Source: Caballeronia arationis
GTDB lineage: Bacteria; Pseudomonadota; Gammaproteobacteria; Burkholderiales; Burkholderiaceae
Length of the DNA stretch: 64,000 nucleotides
Reading direction: 5' to 3'
Assembly: GCF_001544975.2 (NCBI RefSeq)
Contig: NZ_FCOG02000005.1
Location: 119,713 to 183,712, forward strand
The stretch's first letter is position 1, and each line of letters opens with the position of its first letter. The translations under genes were made by a program, and so were the position numbers. Shown in pieces: positions 21,607 to 30,967 of this stretch. The notes under the pieces were generated by a model. It did no database searches. It had not been told where the DNA came from and saw only the letters and a program-made list of their open reading frames with translations.

Positions 21607-22218
21607 ATGATGAAACTGATCGGTTCGCTAGGCAGCCCGTTCGTCCGCAAGGTGCGGATCGTGATGGCGGAAAAGAAAATCGAATGCGAACTGGTGCTCG
21701 AAAATGTATGGGCATCCGATTCGAAGATTCACAGCTACAACCCGCTCGGCAAGGTGCCGTGTCTGGTTCTCGACGACGGCGAAGCCGTGTTCGACTCGCG
21801 TGTCATCTGCGAATACGTCGATACGCTCACGCCCGTCGGCAAGCTCCTGCCGCCCGAGCGCCGCGAGCGCACGGAAGTGCGCTGCTGGGAAGCGCTTGCG
21901 GACGGCATGCTCGACGCCGCGGTGCTGATCCGGCTCGAAGGCGTGCTGCGCGAGGAAGCCCATCGCAACGACGCTTGGGTCGCCCGCCAGCAGCACAAGA
22001 TCGACGATGGCCTGAAGGCGATGTCGAAAGGCCTCGGCTCGAAGACCTGGTGCTCGGCGAATCACTTCACGCTGGCGGACATCGCGTGCGGCTGCGCGCT
22101 CGGCTACCTCGATTTCCGGATGCCCGAACTGGACTGGCGCGACGCGTATCCAAATCTCGACAAGCACTTTCAGCGGCTTTCGCAACGTCAGTCGTTTATC
22201 GATACGCTGCCGTCCTGA
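21607..22218 (+). CDS. Glutathione S-transferase family protein
   Basis: The 203-residue protein has an N-terminal thioredoxin-like domain starting with LIGSLGSPFVRKVRI (catalytic Ser region), the cis-Pro in GKVPCLVLDDG, and the ES/DSRVI glutathione contact. The C-terminal helical domain carries the FTLADIACGCALGYLDFR motif of the YibF-like bacterial GSTs. Two adjacent ATGs (21607 and 21610) are possible starts. A terminator follows directly. Confidence 0.92.
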   Translation: MMKLIGSLGSPFVRKVRIVMAEKKIECELVLENVWASDSKIHSYNPLGKVPCLVLDDGEAVFDSRVICEYVDTLTPVGKLLPPERRERTEVRCWEALADGMLDAAVLIRLEGVLREEAHRNDAWVARQQHKIDDGLKAMSKGLGSKTWCSANHFTLADIACGCALGYLDFRMPELDWRDAYPNLDKHFQRLSQRQSFIDTLPS

Positions 22219-22242
22219 CAGACTGCGCCGCTTTTCGGTGTG

Positions 22243-22270
22243 AAAGGCCACCCGCTGGGTGGCTTTTTTC
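22243..22270 (+). terminator. Terminator after the GST gene
   Basis: A GCCACCC/GGGTGGC stem with a 3-base loop is followed by six T. Confidence 0.85.
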
Positions 22271-22442
22271 ATTGCAGCGGGTGAAATCGGTCCGCAGAGG
22301 CCATCAGCGTGCGCTACCGATCATAATTAATCTACTCATAGATAGAATGGCTGGCGGATAAAACCGAAAGCAAGGTCTGCGCCTCTTCTCGGCCTCGATT
22401 TTGCAGTGCGTGTTGGCGAAAATCAGCTAGGGCTCGGCCGAT

Positions 22443-22485
22443 AGGTAGATTTCGTCAAAATCTACCTACCTGAAGGTAGGTAGAT
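22443..22485. promoter_or_regulatory. Overlapping palindromes, probable TetR operator cluster
   Basis: A perfect 12-2-12 palindrome (ATCTACCTACCT-GA-AGGTAGGTAGAT, 22460-22485) overlaps a second inverted repeat (AGGTAGATTT-N5-AAATCTACCT, 22443-22467) sharing one half-site. The same TCTAC/GTAGA half-sites occur at the tetR promoter. It lies just after the tetR stop codon, so it could also act as a weak terminator (hairpin followed by ATTTT on the minus strand). Confidence 0.5.
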
Positions 22486-22504
22486 CCGAGCAGGAAGATC
22501 GGAG

Positions 22505-23074
22505 TTATCCACAATTTCTGGTCTTTACGACGAGCGCGATGTCTTCCAGCCTCGCCTTTGTCTGAAAGAGGCGGCTCGTCAGCAAACTGCCCTGAAAGGC
22601 CGCATACAACGCCCGCGCCGCAGCTTCGGGCTGGCCGTTAGCCTGCAGCGTCTCCTGCATTTCGCCCTCGGCGAGCACCTTGGCAAGCCAGTTCTCGTTC
22701 GCCTTGTAGAACGCCTGGATCGCCTGCCGCACCTTGTCCGGCAAAGCTGCGATATCCGCCGCGAGCATCGCGCACAGGCAAATCTGGTCGCCTTCGCCCA
22801 GCATGCGGCCGATCACCTTCGTGTAGCGGTCGAGCTTCTTGTCGGCGGGCGCGGAGCTGTCAATGGCGTAAATCGACGACATCACATCCGCGCTGTAGGC
22901 GTTGACCGCCTCGAAGGCCAGATCCTCCTTCGACGGGAAGTAGTAGTGAATGCTCGACGTCTTGACGCCAACGAGCGCCGACAGATCACGATAACTAAAG
23001 CCGTTGTAGCCTCGCGTCATCAGGAGCGTTCGTGCATGGTCGAGCAGTTGGTCGCGTACCGGGTTCCTGTCCAT
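22505..23074 (-). CDS. TetR/AcrR family transcriptional regulator
   Basis: A regulator of 189 residues from the ATG at 23074 (MDRNPVRDQLL); a GTG at 23080 would add two residues. The N-terminal helix-turn-helix reads GYNGFSYRDLSALVGVKTSSIHYYFPSKEDL. The ligand domain has two cysteines in QICLCAML, a pattern seen in regulators sensing electrophiles, so reactive-compound sensing is a guess only. The start region overlaps the TCTAC/GTAGA operator-like motif, consistent with autorepression. The target gene is not obvious because neighbours converge or are housekeeping. Confidence 0.9.
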   Translation of the reverse strand: MDRNPVRDQLLDHARTLLMTRGYNGFSYRDLSALVGVKTSSIHYYFPSKEDLAFEAVNAYSADVMSSIYAIDSSAPADKKLDRYTKVIGRMLGEGDQICLCAMLAADIAALPDKVRQAIQAFYKANENWLAKVLAEGEMQETLQANGQPEAAARALYAAFQGSLLTSRLFQTKARLEDIALVVKTRNCG

Positions 23075-23087
23075 CTTCACATCATTA

Positions 23088-23103
23088 TCTACTACTAGGT
23101 AGA
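23088..23103 (-). promoter_or_regulatory. Possible autoregulatory operator of the tetR gene
   Basis: TCTAC-TACTAG-GTAGA, an inverted repeat directly upstream of the start codon, shares its half-sites with the larger palindrome at 22460-22485. Confidence 0.4.
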
Positions 23104-23169
23104 CGGTCAAGCGCTTGTATCAAAAAAGGATTCCGCTTCGGAACGTCGGTCACGCGCGGAGAATACGGA

Positions 23170-23195
23170 CAAAAAAAAGCGGGCCGCAGCCCGCC
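23170..23195 (-). terminator. Terminator after mnmA
   Basis: On the minus strand GCGGGC-TGCG-GCCCGC is followed by eight T, just after the mnmA stop codon. Confidence 0.85.
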
Positions 23196-23203
23196 TGGTG
23201 GAT

Positions 23204-24340
23204 TTAGCGTGCGCCGAGCAGCGCCGCCTCTCCCGCTTCGCCGACCGGCGCGGCCGTCGTCGCCTGTTCGATGATGCCGCCGCCCAGACACACGTCGCCC
23301 TGATAAAGCACGGCGGATTGCCCCGGCGTCACGGCCCATTGAGCGTCGGCAAAATGCAGTGCGAAGTGGCCGTCGTCCGCCACGTTGAAGGTGCATGGCG
23401 CGTCGGCCTGGCGGTAGCGCGTTTTCGCGCCGCACGCGGTGCCTTCATCGGGAGCCGCGCCCGCGACCCAGCTCGTGTTGCCCGCGACAAGTGTCCCGGC
23501 AAGCAGCCACGGATGATCGTGCCCCTGCACGACGTAGAGCGTATTGCTCGCCATGTCCTTGCCCGCGACAAACCACGGTTCGCCGCTACCGTCCTTCGCC
23601 CCGCCGATGCCGATGCCCTTTCGCTGTCCGAACGTGTAGAACGCGAGTCCGATGTGCTCGCCGATCGTCTTGCCGTCGGGCGTCTTCATCGGGCCGGGCT
23701 TCGTCGGCAGATAGCGATTCAGGAATTCGCGGAACGGCCGTTCGCCGATGAAACAGATGCCGGTCGAATCCTTCTTCTTCGCGTTCGGCAGGCCGATCTG
23801 GGCGGCGATCTCGCGCACGCGTGTCTTCGGCATCTCGCCGAGCGGGAAAAGTGTCTTCGACAACTGCTGCTGGTTCAGCCGGTGCAGAAAGTACGACTGG
23901 TCCTTGGTATGGTCCGTTGCCTTCAGCAGTTCAAAGCGCCCGTCGCGTTCGCGCACGCGCGCATAGTGGCCGGTCGCGATGGTCTCCGCCCCGAGCGACA
24001 TCGCGTGATCGAGGAACGCCTTGAACTTGATCTCGGCGTTGCACAGCACGTCCGGATTCGGCGTGCGGCCGGCCGAGTATTCGCGCAGGAACTCGGCGAA
24101 CACGCGGTCCTTGTACTCGGCAGCAAAGTTGACCGCCTCGACGTCGATGCCGATCAGGTCCGCGACGGATACCACGTCGATCCAGTCCTGGCGCGTCGAG
24201 CAGTATTCGCCGTCGTCGTCGTCTTCCCAGTTCTTCATGAAAAGACCGACGACGTCGTAGCCCTGCTCCTTCAGCAGCCACGCCGTCACCGACGAATCCA
24301 CGCCGCCCGACATGCCCACCACCACTTTTTGCTTGCTCAT
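23204..24340 (-). CDS. mnmA: tRNA-specific 2-thiouridylase MnmA
   Basis: The 378-residue enzyme thiolates U34 of Lys, Glu and Gln tRNAs. The ATP-binding PP-loop is [11 protein letters not shown] at residues 8-18. The catalytic cysteines are in [12 protein letters not shown] (about C102) and [12 protein letters not shown] (about C199). NudJ lies 46 bases upstream on the same strand, the same order as in E. coli. Confidence 0.97.
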   Translation of the reverse strand: MSKQKVVVGMSGGVDSSVTAWLLKEQGYDVVGLFMKNWEDDDDGEYCSTRQDWIDVVSVADLIGIDVEAVNFAAEYKDRVFAEFLREYSAGRTPNPDVLCNAEIKFKAFLDHAMSLGAETIATGHYARVRERDGRFELLKATDHTKDQSYFLHRLNQQQLSKTLFPLGEMPKTRVREIAAQIGLPNAKKKDSTGICFIGERPFREFLNRYLPTKPGPMKTPDGKTIGEHIGLAFYTFGQRKGIGIGGAKDGSGEPWFVAGKDMASNTLYVVQGHDHPWLLAGTLVAGNTSWVAGAAPDEGTACGAKTRYRQADAPCTFNVADDGHFALHFADAQWAVTPGQSAVLYQGDVCLGGGIIEQATTAAPVGEAGEAALLGAR

Positions 24341-24386
24341 GTTGCTACCAGTTTGCTGATTGGCGCCGTGGCGGGCATCGAAGGAA

Positions 24387-24869
24387 TCAAGCCCGCACCA
24401 CTGGCGCGACGGAATGCGTATGGATGAAGTCGAGCGGCACGCGCCGCCCGGAGAGGTAATCGTCGACGCACTTCATCACGAGCGGCGTCCGGTGCCGCGC
24501 CAATGAAGCGCGCAGTTCGTCGGGGGTGAGCCACATCGCGCGGATGATGCCTTCGTCGAGCGCGCGGCCTTCCACCTCACCCGCAGATTGGCCGCAGAAC
24601 GTGAAGCGCAGATACGTGACGGCACCGTGCGGCCGCTCGAAATGCGTCATGTAGGCGCCGACGAGCGCCTCCGGCACGAAGCGATGCGCGGTTTCCTCGA
24701 GCGTTTCGCGGACCACGGCCTGGGCGAGCGTCTCGCCCGCCTCCAGGTGACCGGCCGGTTGGTTGATTCTGATGCCCGCCGACGTGTGCTCCTCGATCAC
24801 GAGAAAGCGCCCGTCCCGCTCCACGATGGCCGCGACCGTCACATGGGGTGCCCAATGATCTGGTTTCAT
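24387..24869 (-). CDS. nudJ: NUDIX hydrolase, NudJ-like
   Basis: The 160-residue protein has a Nudix box at about residues 40-62 ([20 protein letters not shown] then TAHRF). The glycine usually after EExG is replaced by alanine. It resembles E. coli NudJ (YmfB), a phosphatase acting on HMP-PP, thiamin-PP and nucleotides, and shares its position before mnmA. Exact substrate cannot be read from sequence. Confidence 0.88.
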   Translation of the reverse strand: MKPDHWAPHVTVAAIVERDGRFLVIEEHTSAGIRINQPAGHLEAGETLAQAVVRETLEETAHRFVPEALVGAYMTHFERPHGAVTYLRFTFCGQSAGEVEGRALDEGIIRAMWLTPDELRASLARHRTPLVMKCVDDYLSGRRVPLDFIHTHSVAPVVRA

Positions 24870-25144
24870 GGGTCGCTATTTTACCGTTTCGTGCCATTTC
24901 ACGCCGCACAGCCGAACGGCCGGTCCGCCAGCCGATCCGGTCCAGACTGATGCACAGGAGAAATGAGTCGGTCGGAATTGCCAAAGAAATGCGCCAAACA
25001 GGTGCCGGATCGGATTTTTGTGCGGGCCTTCTTCGGTTACAGTTGCGGTAGCCGTTTGCCCCAAGCATTTGAATATTCTTTCTCAGCCTTAAATCCACGC
25101 CTCCTCAGGGAACGCGTGCGTACAAAAATCTGGAGGATTCAAAG

Positions 25145-26287
25145 ATGCACATCGGAGTGCCTGCTGAAACGCGGGCGAACGAGGCGCGCGTCGCCGCCAC
25201 GCCCGAGACGGTCAAGAAGCTCGTGTCGCAAGGTCACCGGGTCACGGTGCAGAGCGGCGCGGGCCTGCCGGCGAGTTATATCGACGATGCTTACGCGCAA
25301 GCGGGAGCGGATATCGTCGATGCAAACACCGCGTTTGCCGCCGAGATCGTCCTCAAGGTCCAGTCACCGAGCGAAGCCGAATTGCCGCTGCTGAAGTCAG
25401 GCAGCGTGCTGGCCGGCATGCTCGATCCCTTCAACACCGAGAACACCGCGCGGCTTGCCGCAGCGGGCGTCACCGCGTTCGCGCTCGAAGCCGCGCCACG
25501 CACGACGCGCGCGCAGAGTCTCGACGTGCTGTCGTCGCAGGCCAACATCGCGGGCTACAAGGCGGTGCTGGTTGCGGCCAATCTGTATCAGCGCTTCATG
25601 CCGATGCTGATGACCGCCGCCGGCACGGTAAAGGCGGCGCGCGTGCTGATTCTCGGCGCGGGCGTCGCGGGCTTGCAGGCGATTGCAACGGCCAAGCGCC
25701 TCGGCGCCGTGGTCGAAGCGTCCGATGTGCGGCCGGCCGTGAAGGAGCAGATCGAGTCGCTGGGCGCGAAGTTCGTCGACGTGCCCTTCGAAACCGATGA
25801 GGAACGCGAAGCGGCAGTGGGCGTCGGCGGCTATGCGCGTCCGATGCCGCCAAGCTGGCTCGCGCGGCAGGCCGCGCAGGTGCACGAGCGTGCGAAGCTC
25901 GCGGACATCGTGATTTCCACCGCGCTGATCCCGGGCCGTCCGGCGCCGACGTTGCTGTCGGTCGAGACGGTCAAGCACATGAAGCCGGGTTCCGTGATCA
26001 TCGATCTCGCGGCCGGACGCGGCGCCGAGTACGAGGGAAAACGTGGCGGCAACTGTCCGCTGACAGTCGTCGATGAAGCCGTGATGAAGCATGACGTGCA
26101 TATCGTCGGTTATACCAATCTGGCATCAATGGTGGCCGCCGATGCCTCCGCACTCTACGCACGCAACCTGCTCGACTTCCTCAAGCTGATTATCACGAAG
26201 GAAGGCACGCTCAACATCGATCTTGCGGACGATATCGTCGCGGCCACGCTCCAGTGCCGCGACGGACAAGTCACGCGCCCGGCCTGA
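25145..26287 (+). CDS. pntAA: NAD(P) transhydrogenase alpha subunit part 1
   Basis: The 380-residue soluble NAD(H)-binding domain I of proton-translocating transhydrogenase. [20 protein letters not shown] opens the domain, and the dinucleotide fold is [26 protein letters not shown] lies 9 bases before the ATG. In this lineage the alpha chain is split into PntAA and PntAB. The complex uses the proton gradient to reduce NADP+ with NADH. Confidence 0.96.
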   Translation: MHIGVPAETRANEARVAATPETVKKLVSQGHRVTVQSGAGLPASYIDDAYAQAGADIVDANTAFAAEIVLKVQSPSEAELPLLKSGSVLAGMLDPFNTENTARLAAAGVTAFALEAAPRTTRAQSLDVLSSQANIAGYKAVLVAANLYQRFMPMLMTAAGTVKAARVLILGAGVAGLQAIATAKRLGAVVEASDVRPAVKEQIESLGAKFVDVPFETDEEREAAVGVGGYARPMPPSWLARQAAQVHERAKLADIVISTALIPGRPAPTLLSVETVKHMKPGSVIIDLAAGRGAEYEGKRGGNCPLTVVDEAVMKHDVHIVGYTNLASMVAADASALYARNLLDFLKLIITKEGTLNIDLADDIVAATLQCRDGQVTRPA

Positions 26288-26301
26288 CAGGGGAGACAGA
26301 A

Positions 26302-26631
26302 ATGGAAGTGGACATCATCAACCATACGGTGATCAACCTGATCATCTTCGTGCTGGCGATCTACGTCGGCTATCACGTGGTCTGGAACGTCACGCCCGCG
26401 CTGCACACGCCGCTGATGGCCGTGACCAACGCGATCTCGGCGATCGTGATCGTCGGCGCGATGCTCGCCACCGGTCTCACAATCGGCGGCACGGGCAAGT
26501 TCTTCGGCACGCTCGCGGTGTTGCTCGCGGCGGTGAACGTGTTCGGCGGCTTTCTCGTCACGAGGCGCATGCTCGAAATGTTCAAGAAGAAGGAGCCCAA
26601 GAAGCTCGTGAGCAAGGAGGGCGCGCGATGA
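26302..26631 (+). CDS. pntAB: NAD(P) transhydrogenase alpha subunit part 2 (membrane)
   Basis: A 109-residue protein with three to four membrane helices ([54 protein letters not shown]). It supplies the membrane part of the alpha chain. It begins 14 bases after pntAA and overlaps pntB by 4 bases (ATGA). Confidence 0.95.
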   Translation: MEVDIINHTVINLIIFVLAIYVGYHVVWNVTPALHTPLMAVTNAISAIVIVGAMLATGLTIGGTGKFFGTLAVLLAAVNVFGGFLVTRRMLEMFKKKEPKKLVSKEGAR

Positions 26632-28070
26632 GCCTCAATGTCGTCACGCTGCTTTATCTGGTCGCCTCGGTGTGCTTCATCCAGGCGTTGAAGGGCTTGT
26701 CCAATCCGAAGACCGCGCGCATCGGCAACACGTTCGGCATGACCGGCATGGCCATCGCGATGGTCACGACGCTCGCGCTGATCGTCAAGCAGGCCGCCTA
26801 TCTCGGTTCCAACCTGGGCGCGGGACTTGGCCTCTTGTTCGCGGCGCTGATCATCGGCGGTGCGGCGGGCGCGTACATCGCGGCGAAAGTCGAGATGACG
26901 AAGATGCCGGAACTCGTCGCCGCCATGCACTCGCTGATCGGTCTCGCGGCGGTGTGCATCGCGTATGCGGTGGTCGCCGAGCCTTCCGCGTTCGGTCTGG
27001 CCGCTCCGGGCTATCCGATTCCGTACGGCAACCGCGTCGAGTTGTTCATCGGCACGTTCGTCGGCGCGATCACGTTCTCGGGTTCGGTCATCGCGTTCGG
27101 CAAGCTCTCGGGCAAGTACAAGTTCCGGCTGTTCCAGGGCGCGCCGGTCGTGTACGCGGGCCAGCACATGATCAACCTCTTGCTCGCGATCGCGATGCTC
27201 GGCTTCGGCATCATCTTTATGATGACGCAGTCGTGGCTGCCGTTCGTGATCATGACGCTGATCGCGTTCGCGCTCGGCGTGCTGATCATCATCCCGATCG
27301 GCGGCGCGGACATGCCCGTGGTCGTGTCGATGCTCAACTCGTACTCGGGCTGGGCGGCGGCGGGTATCGGTTTCTCGCTAAACAATCCGATGCTGATCAT
27401 CGCGGGATCGCTCGTCGGCTCGTCGGGTGCGATCCTGTCGTACATCATGTGCAAGGCGATGAACCGGTCGTTCTTCAACGTGATTCTCGGCGGCTTCGGC
27501 GGCGAAGCGGGCGCGGCAACCGTGGGCGGTTCGGCAGAGCAGCGTCCGGTGAAGTCGGGTTCTGCAGACGACGCTGCGTTCATGCTCGGCAATGCCGAGA
27601 GCGTGGTGATCGTGCCGGGTTATGGCCTGGCCGTGGCTCGTGCTCAACACGCGCTGAAGGAACTCACCGACAAGCTGGTCGAAAAAGGCATCGACGTGCG
27701 CTACGCGATTCACCCGGTTGCCGGGCGGATGCCGGGGCACATGAACGTGCTGCTGGCCGAAGCCGAAGTGCCCTATGAACTCGTGCACGAGATGGAGGAC
27801 ATCAACAGCGAGTTCGGCCAGACCGACGTGGTGCTGGTGCTCGGTGCCAACGACGTGGTGAATCCTGCCGCGAAGACCGATCCGAAATCGGTGATTGCGG
27901 GCATGCCGATTCTGGAAGCGTACAAGGCACGCACCATCATCGTGAACAAGCGGTCGATGGCGGCGGGTTATGCCGGTCTCGACAACGAGTTGTTCTACAT
28001 GGACAAGACGATGATGGTCTTCGGCGATGCGAAGAAAGTGGTGGAGGACATGATGAAGGCGGTGGATTGA
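26628..28070 (+). CDS. pntB: NAD(P) transhydrogenase beta subunit
   Basis: The 480-residue subunit has an N-terminal block of eight or so membrane helices and a C-terminal NADP(H)-binding domain III (about residue 300 on), with [38 protein letters not shown] and [14 protein letters not shown]. The start overlaps pntAB. A strong hairpin follows. Confidence 0.97.
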   Translation: MSLNVVTLLYLVASVCFIQALKGLSNPKTARIGNTFGMTGMAIAMVTTLALIVKQAAYLGSNLGAGLGLLFAALIIGGAAGAYIAAKVEMTKMPELVAAMHSLIGLAAVCIAYAVVAEPSAFGLAAPGYPIPYGNRVELFIGTFVGAITFSGSVIAFGKLSGKYKFRLFQGAPVVYAGQHMINLLLAIAMLGFGIIFMMTQSWLPFVIMTLIAFALGVLIIIPIGGADMPVVVSMLNSYSGWAAAGIGFSLNNPMLIIAGSLVGSSGAILSYIMCKAMNRSFFNVILGGFGGEAGAATVGGSAEQRPVKSGSADDAAFMLGNAESVVIVPGYGLAVARAQHALKELTDKLVEKGIDVRYAIHPVAGRMPGHMNVLLAEAEVPYELVHEMEDINSEFGQTDVVLVLGANDVVNPAAKTDPKSVIAGMPILEAYKARTIIVNKRSMAAGYAGLDNELFYMDKTMMVFGDAKKVVEDMMKAVD

Positions 28071-28096
28071 GCCGTACCGCAGTCAGCAGGTAGCGC

Positions 28097-28131
28097 CGCC
28101 GAGGCCCCGCAACGCGGGGCCTCGGCGTTTT
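28097..28131 (+). terminator. Terminator after pntB
   Basis: A perfect 14-bp stem (CGCCGAGGCCCCGC with GCGGGGCCTCGGCG) and 3-base loop precede TTTT. Confidence 0.88.
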
Positions 28132-28211
28132 GACGCCACGCGCTGAAGCCGCGACCCTGCGCGCCCCCGCGTACAATGTCGCCTTCATAGACCCCACCTC
28201 AGCACCGCACC

Positions 28212-29528
28212 ATGGCCCCTCCCCTTTTCGACTGGTTTGTCCCCTGCCCGCGCGGCCTCGAAGCGCCTCTCGCGGCCGAACTCGCCGAAATCGGGCAACG
28301 CCATCTCGGCGGCGCGGCGTTCAAGCCCGGCGCGCAGGTCCCCGGCGGCGTGCATTTTCGCGGCGGCTGGGCGGCTGGCATGGCCGCAAACCTGCATTCG
28401 CGCATCGCGAGCCGCGTGCTCCTGAAGATCGCGCACGGCCCGTATCGCAGCGAAAACGACATCTATGAACTCGCGTATCAGCAGCAATGGGAACAATGGT
28501 TCACGCCAAACCAGACGATGCGCGTCGACATCACCGCGATCAAGTCACCGCTGCGCAGTCTCGAATTCGCGACACTGCGCGTGAAGGACGCCGTCTGCGA
28601 CCGCCTGCGCGAACTGAGCGGCTCGCGTCCGAGCATCGATACCGCGCAGCCCGACGTGCGCGTCTTCGCCTTCCTGACGATCAACGAATGCACGCTCTAT
28701 CTCGACACGTCCGGCGACCCGCTCTTCAAGCGCGGCTGGCGGCTCGACAAGGGCGCGGCGCCGCTGCGTGAAAATCTCGCCGCGGGCATCCTGCGCCTGA
28801 CCGGCTGGACGCCCGGCACGCCGCTCTACGATCCGATGTGCGGCAGCGGCACGTTCCTCGCCGAAGCCGCGCAAGTCGCGCTGAACATCGCGCCGGGCGT
28901 CGAGCGGCGCTTCGGCTTCGAGAAGCTGAAGCAATACGACGTCAACGCGTGGCAGAAGCTGAAAGTCGCCGCCGTCGACGCAAAACGCGCTGCGCGCAAC
29001 TCGCGTGCGGACTTGCAGATCTTCGGCAGCGACATCTCCGGCGACATGCTCGACAAGGCACGCGCGAATCTCGACCGCGCGGGTCTGCCCGACTTTCCGC
29101 TAAAGCAGATCGACGCGCGCAACATGACGCCGCCCGCCGACGCGTCCGGCATCCTCGTCGCGAATCCGCCGTACGGCGAGCGCATCGAGGTGCGCGGACG
29201 CGGCCCGCGCGGCGAGATCCGCGATACGGGGCGCGGCCGCCGCGAGCGCGACGAAGAGGACGACGACGCGTTCACCCGCGCCCAGCCCGATCCCGCCGAC
29301 ACGGAGTTCTTCATTTCCTTCGGCAACGCGCTCAAGCAGCGCTTTCCGGGCTGGCGCGCCTACGTGCTGACCTCGGACCGCAAGCTGCCGGGCCTGATGC
29401 GCCTGCGCGAATCGACGAAAACGCCGCTTTTCAACGGCGCGCTCGAATGCCGCCTGTTCCGCTTCGACCTGATCGCGGGCAGCGTGCGCAATCGTCCGGC
29501 CAATCCGGACGCGCCTCGTGAGGAATGA
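28212..29528 (+). CDS. THUMP-domain class I SAM-dependent RNA methyltransferase (RlmL N-terminal-like)
   Basis: The 438-residue protein has an N-terminal ferredoxin-like/THUMP region (residues about 1-165) and a Rossmann methyltransferase domain with YDPMCGSGTFLAEAA and catalytic NPPYGERI (about residue 317). It resembles the m2G2445 methyltransferase half of E. coli RlmL. A charged, low-complexity insert (RGRGPRGEIRDTGRGRRERD and acidic run) directly follows the NPPY motif. Target base is inferred only. Confidence 0.9.
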   Translation: MAPPLFDWFVPCPRGLEAPLAAELAEIGQRHLGGAAFKPGAQVPGGVHFRGGWAAGMAANLHSRIASRVLLKIAHGPYRSENDIYELAYQQQWEQWFTPNQTMRVDITAIKSPLRSLEFATLRVKDAVCDRLRELSGSRPSIDTAQPDVRVFAFLTINECTLYLDTSGDPLFKRGWRLDKGAAPLRENLAAGILRLTGWTPGTPLYDPMCGSGTFLAEAAQVALNIAPGVERRFGFEKLKQYDVNAWQKLKVAAVDAKRAARNSRADLQIFGSDISGDMLDKARANLDRAGLPDFPLKQIDARNMTPPADASGILVANPPYGERIEVRGRGPRGEIRDTGRGRRERDEEDDDAFTRAQPDPADTEFFISFGNALKQRFPGWRAYVLTSDRKLPGLMRLRESTKTPLFNGALECRLFRFDLIAGSVRNRPANPDAPREE

Positions 29529-29562
29529 AGCGGCGGCGCCCGCGAACGATTCAGGCGGGCGC

Positions 29563-29568
29563 TACAAT
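29563..29568 (+). promoter_or_regulatory. -10 element placing the pepP transcript start at its ATG
   Basis: TACAAT ends 6 bases before the ATG, so a normal start site would fall on the A of the start codon. No Shine-Dalgarno is visible and the -35 is weak. Confidence 0.35.
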
Positions 29569-29574
29569 CGCTGC

Positions 29575-30960
29575 ATGAACTCTCAGACCGAATCCGCCAT
29601 CGACGTCTACCGCGCCCGCCGCGCCCGCGTTCTCGCAGCGCTTAAGGCCGCGGGCGGCGGCGTCGCCATCGTGCCGACCGCGCCGGAAGTCATGCGCAAC
29701 CGCGACACCGACTATCCGTTCCGCCACGACAGCTACTTCTACTATCTGACAGGCTTCACCGAGCCCGAAGCGACGCTCGTGCTGGACGCCGGCGCAAAGG
29801 ACGGCGAGCCTTCGTCGATCCTGTTCTGCCGCGAAAAGAACGTCGAGCGCGAAACGTGGGAGGGCTTTCGCTTCGGCCCGGAAGGCGCGCGCGAAGCGTT
29901 CGGCTTCGACGTCGCGTTCCCCATCGATTCGCTCGGCGAACACATGCCGCGCCTCATCGCGGAGTCGCCCGCGCTGCACTATGCGCTCGGCTCGTCGGCG
30001 GCGCTCGACGAGAAAGTGCGCGGCTGGCTCGCCGCCGTGCGCGCGCAAAGCCGCATCGGCGTGCGGGCGCCGTCGTCCGCGCACGACCTGCTGCCGCTGC
30101 TCGACGAAATGCGCCTCATCAAGGACGCGCGTGAAATCGCGATCATGCGGCGCGCGGCATCGATTTCAGCGGAGGCGCACCGCCGCGCAATGCAGGCCTG
30201 CCGTCCCGGCATGCGCGAATACGAAATCGAAGCCGAGCTGCTCTACACGTTCCGCCGGCATGGCGCGCAGGCGCCGGCTTACGGATCGATCGTCGCGGCC
30301 GGGGCGAACGCTTGCGTGCTGCACTATCCGGCGGGCAACACGATCGTGCAGGAAGGCGACCTGATCCTAATCGACGCCGCCTGCGAACTCGACGGCTACG
30401 CCTCCGACATCACCCGCACCTTCCCGGCTAGCGGCCGCTTCACGGCGGCGCAGCGCGAGCTTTACGAGATCGTGCTCGCCGCGCAGACGGCCGCCGTCGA
30501 GGCAACGCGCGCGGGCGTAAGCTTCGACGCGTCGCATCAGGCCGCGTTGCGCGTGCTGTCGCAGGGCCTGCTCGATACGGGTATCGTCGACAAGACGAAA
30601 TTCGCCACCGTCGACGACGTGATCGCAGGGCGCGCCTACGCGCCCTTCTACATGCACCGGACGGGACACTGGATCGGCATGGACGTGCACGACGCCGGCA
30701 ACTACCGCGACCACGACGGCCCGCTCGACGAGCAGGGCGCGCGGCCATGGCGCGTGCTGCAGCCGGGCATGGCGCTGACGATCGAGCCGGGCCTCTACGT
30801 GCGCGCGGCCGAGGGCGTGCCCGAGCGGTACTGGAACATCGGCATCCGCATCGAGGACGACGCGGTCGTCACGCCCACGGGCTGCGATCTGCTGACGCGC
30901 GAAGTGCCCGTCGCCGCCGGCGAAATCGAAGCGCTGATGCGCGACTCGGCTTTGAGGTGA
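29575..30960 (+). CDS. pepP: Xaa-Pro aminopeptidase
   Basis: The 461-residue metallopeptidase removes N-terminal residues before proline. It has the aminopeptidase P N-terminal domain (DTDYPFRHDSYFYYLTGF) and the pita-bread catalytic domain with metal ligands in LIDAACELDGYASDITRTFP, HRTGHWIGMDVHD, and TIEPGLYV. It lies 7 bases before the UbiH-type gene, a pairing also seen in E. coli (pepP-ubiH). Confidence 0.96.
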   Translation: MNSQTESAIDVYRARRARVLAALKAAGGGVAIVPTAPEVMRNRDTDYPFRHDSYFYYLTGFTEPEATLVLDAGAKDGEPSSILFCREKNVERETWEGFRFGPEGAREAFGFDVAFPIDSLGEHMPRLIAESPALHYALGSSAALDEKVRGWLAAVRAQSRIGVRAPSSAHDLLPLLDEMRLIKDAREIAIMRRAASISAEAHRRAMQACRPGMREYEIEAELLYTFRRHGAQAPAYGSIVAAGANACVLHYPAGNTIVQEGDLILIDAACELDGYASDITRTFPASGRFTAAQRELYEIVLAAQTAAVEATRAGVSFDASHQAALRVLSQGLLDTGIVDKTKFATVDDVIAGRAYAPFYMHRTGHWIGMDVHDAGNYRDHDGPLDEQGARPWRVLQPGMALTIEPGLYVRAAEGVPERYWNIGIRIEDDAVVTPTGCDLLTREVPVAAGEIEALMRDSALR

Positions 30961-30967
30961 GCCGGAC

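Noticed and set aside
22319..22345. Possible promoter for a hidden transcript in the GST-tetR gap
   Set aside because: TAGAAT is present but no acceptable -35 lies 16-18 bases upstream, and no terminator or ORF follows in that direction.
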